IMG/VR virus record: IMGVR_UViG_3300025617_000881
Span: 1 to 29,262 of that record
Strand: one strand, 5' to 3'
DNA length: 29,262 bases
From: a virus
Both the position numbers and the translations under genes were made by a program. The first letter of the stretch is position 1, and the number at the start of each line of letters is the position of its first letter. The notes under the pieces are model-generated. The model was given only the letters and a program-made list of their open reading frames with translations, was not told the origin of the DNA and made no database searches. Positions 28,930-29,262 of this stretch are shown here, in pieces.

Positions 28930-28958
28930 TTGACAGTTTGGACAACTGAATGTATAGT
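28930..28958 (+). promoter_or_regulatory. Early promoter
   Basis: GGGG-TTGACA (28930-28935), 17-base spacer, TATAGT (28953-28958) then ATGCATATAATG. Confidence 0.9.
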
Positions 28959-28988
28959 ATGCATATAATGTTAAACAAAGGAGCGAAA

Positions 28989-29262
28989 ATGTTTGAATTG
29001 ATTGATACAAATGCTAGTATAACTGGAACACACTTGCAAGGACACATTGAAGCAAGTTATGATGAACTGGTGAAAGCATTTGGCAAACCTGCATATGACA
29101 GCACTGTAGACGGCGAAAGCGACAAAGTTCACACACAGTGGGAACTAGAGTTTGAAAACGAAGATGGCGACTTGGTCATTGCTACAATTTACGACTGGAA
29201 AGAGGACTCAGCGTTCAACAGTCGTGTAGGCAAATACAACTGGCATATTGGCGGCAACAGTT
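28989..29262 (+). CDS. Unknown early protein, N-terminal part (runs off right edge)
   Basis: About 91 codons open to the window edge from ATG 28989, with AGGAGCGA upstream. Reads MFELIDTNASITGTHLQGHI, then SYDELVKAFGKPAYDSTVDG, QWELEFENEDGDLVIATIYD and a WHIGG end. The YDELVKAFGKP and IYDWKE pattern is common in small conserved phage proteins of unknown function. The C-terminus is missing. Confidence 0.75.
   Translation, partial: MFELIDTNASITGTHLQGHIEASYDELVKAFGKPAYDSTVDGESDKVHTQWELEFENEDGDLVIATIYDWKEDSAFNSRVGKYNWHIGGNS

Noticed and set aside
1-29262. CRISPR array, insertion sequence or prophage integrase in the window
   Set aside because: No regularly spaced repeats, no transposase-like frame and no integrase-like frame were found. 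The HNH genes are not flanked by visible intron or intein boundaries.
1-29262. Bacterial chromosome origin for the window, suggested by ALAS, ClpP, AlgH and PiT
   Set aside because: The phage structural gene, T4-type ligase, tRNA genes among tiny genes, repeated early promoters and dense overlaps fit a virus far better.

Overview
The window looks like part of the genome of a T4-like marine myovirus. The evidence is a phage-type structural protein at the left edge, a T4 gp30-type ATP-dependent DNA ligase, two tRNA genes, T4-late-like TAAATA motifs, tightly packed and often overlapping genes, and a long run of small early genes that each have their own sigma70-like promoter. A bona fide 5-aminolevulinate synthase (the C4 haem pathway typical of alphaproteobacteria) hints at an alphaproteobacterial host. 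That host assignment is inference, and nothing here names a species.

Layout. (a) 1-440, minus: 5' part of a virion/tail-fibre-like gene. (b) 508-2290, plus: ALA synthase overlapping a 2OG-Fe(II) oxygenase-like gene. (c) 2276-4528, minus: an SDR-like protein, a small unknown and DNA ligase, read from a consensus promoter at 4562-4590. (d) 4613-5509, minus: two small unknowns and tRNA-Arg(GCG). (e) 5550-10136, minus: a DNA-acting island with a methyltransferase, a possible restriction-like nuclease, two HNH nucleases, a 2OG oxygenase and a ParB-like protein. (f) 10216-12233: sugar-nucleotide epimerase, ClpP, and a convergent AlgH/YqgE protein. (g) 12235-16249: small phage proteins, a glycosyltransferase-like gene broken by a 109-bp tandem duplication, an SGNH-like protein and unknowns. 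(h) 16277-19005, minus: a PiT-type phosphate permease behind a Pho-box-like site, two exported small proteins, and four very short genes. (i) 19079-29262, plus: the early region, with tRNA-Leu(UAA), a lipoprotein, two AAA+ ATPases, a VWA/metalloprotease-like partner, a methyltransferase-like protein and many short unknown genes.

How it fits together. The right arm is built from repeated modules: (G)GGGTTGACA, a 16-17 bp spacer, TATANT, often a GCATA-type element, then an AGGAGCGA ribosome site and one or two genes. This suits immediate transcription by the host RNA polymerase. The left and middle parts carry DNA metabolism and auxiliary metabolism (haem precursor synthesis, phosphate uptake, sugar-nucleotide change, proteolysis).

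Most notable signals: the octamer GGAGTGCC / heptamer GAGTGCC is strongly over-represented, mostly on the plus strand and in all three reading frames, between about 20,050 and 28,070; the phosphate permease carries a Pho-box-like site; and the gene-free stretch 19,280-19,563 holds a 15-bp direct repeat flanking mutually exclusive hairpins.
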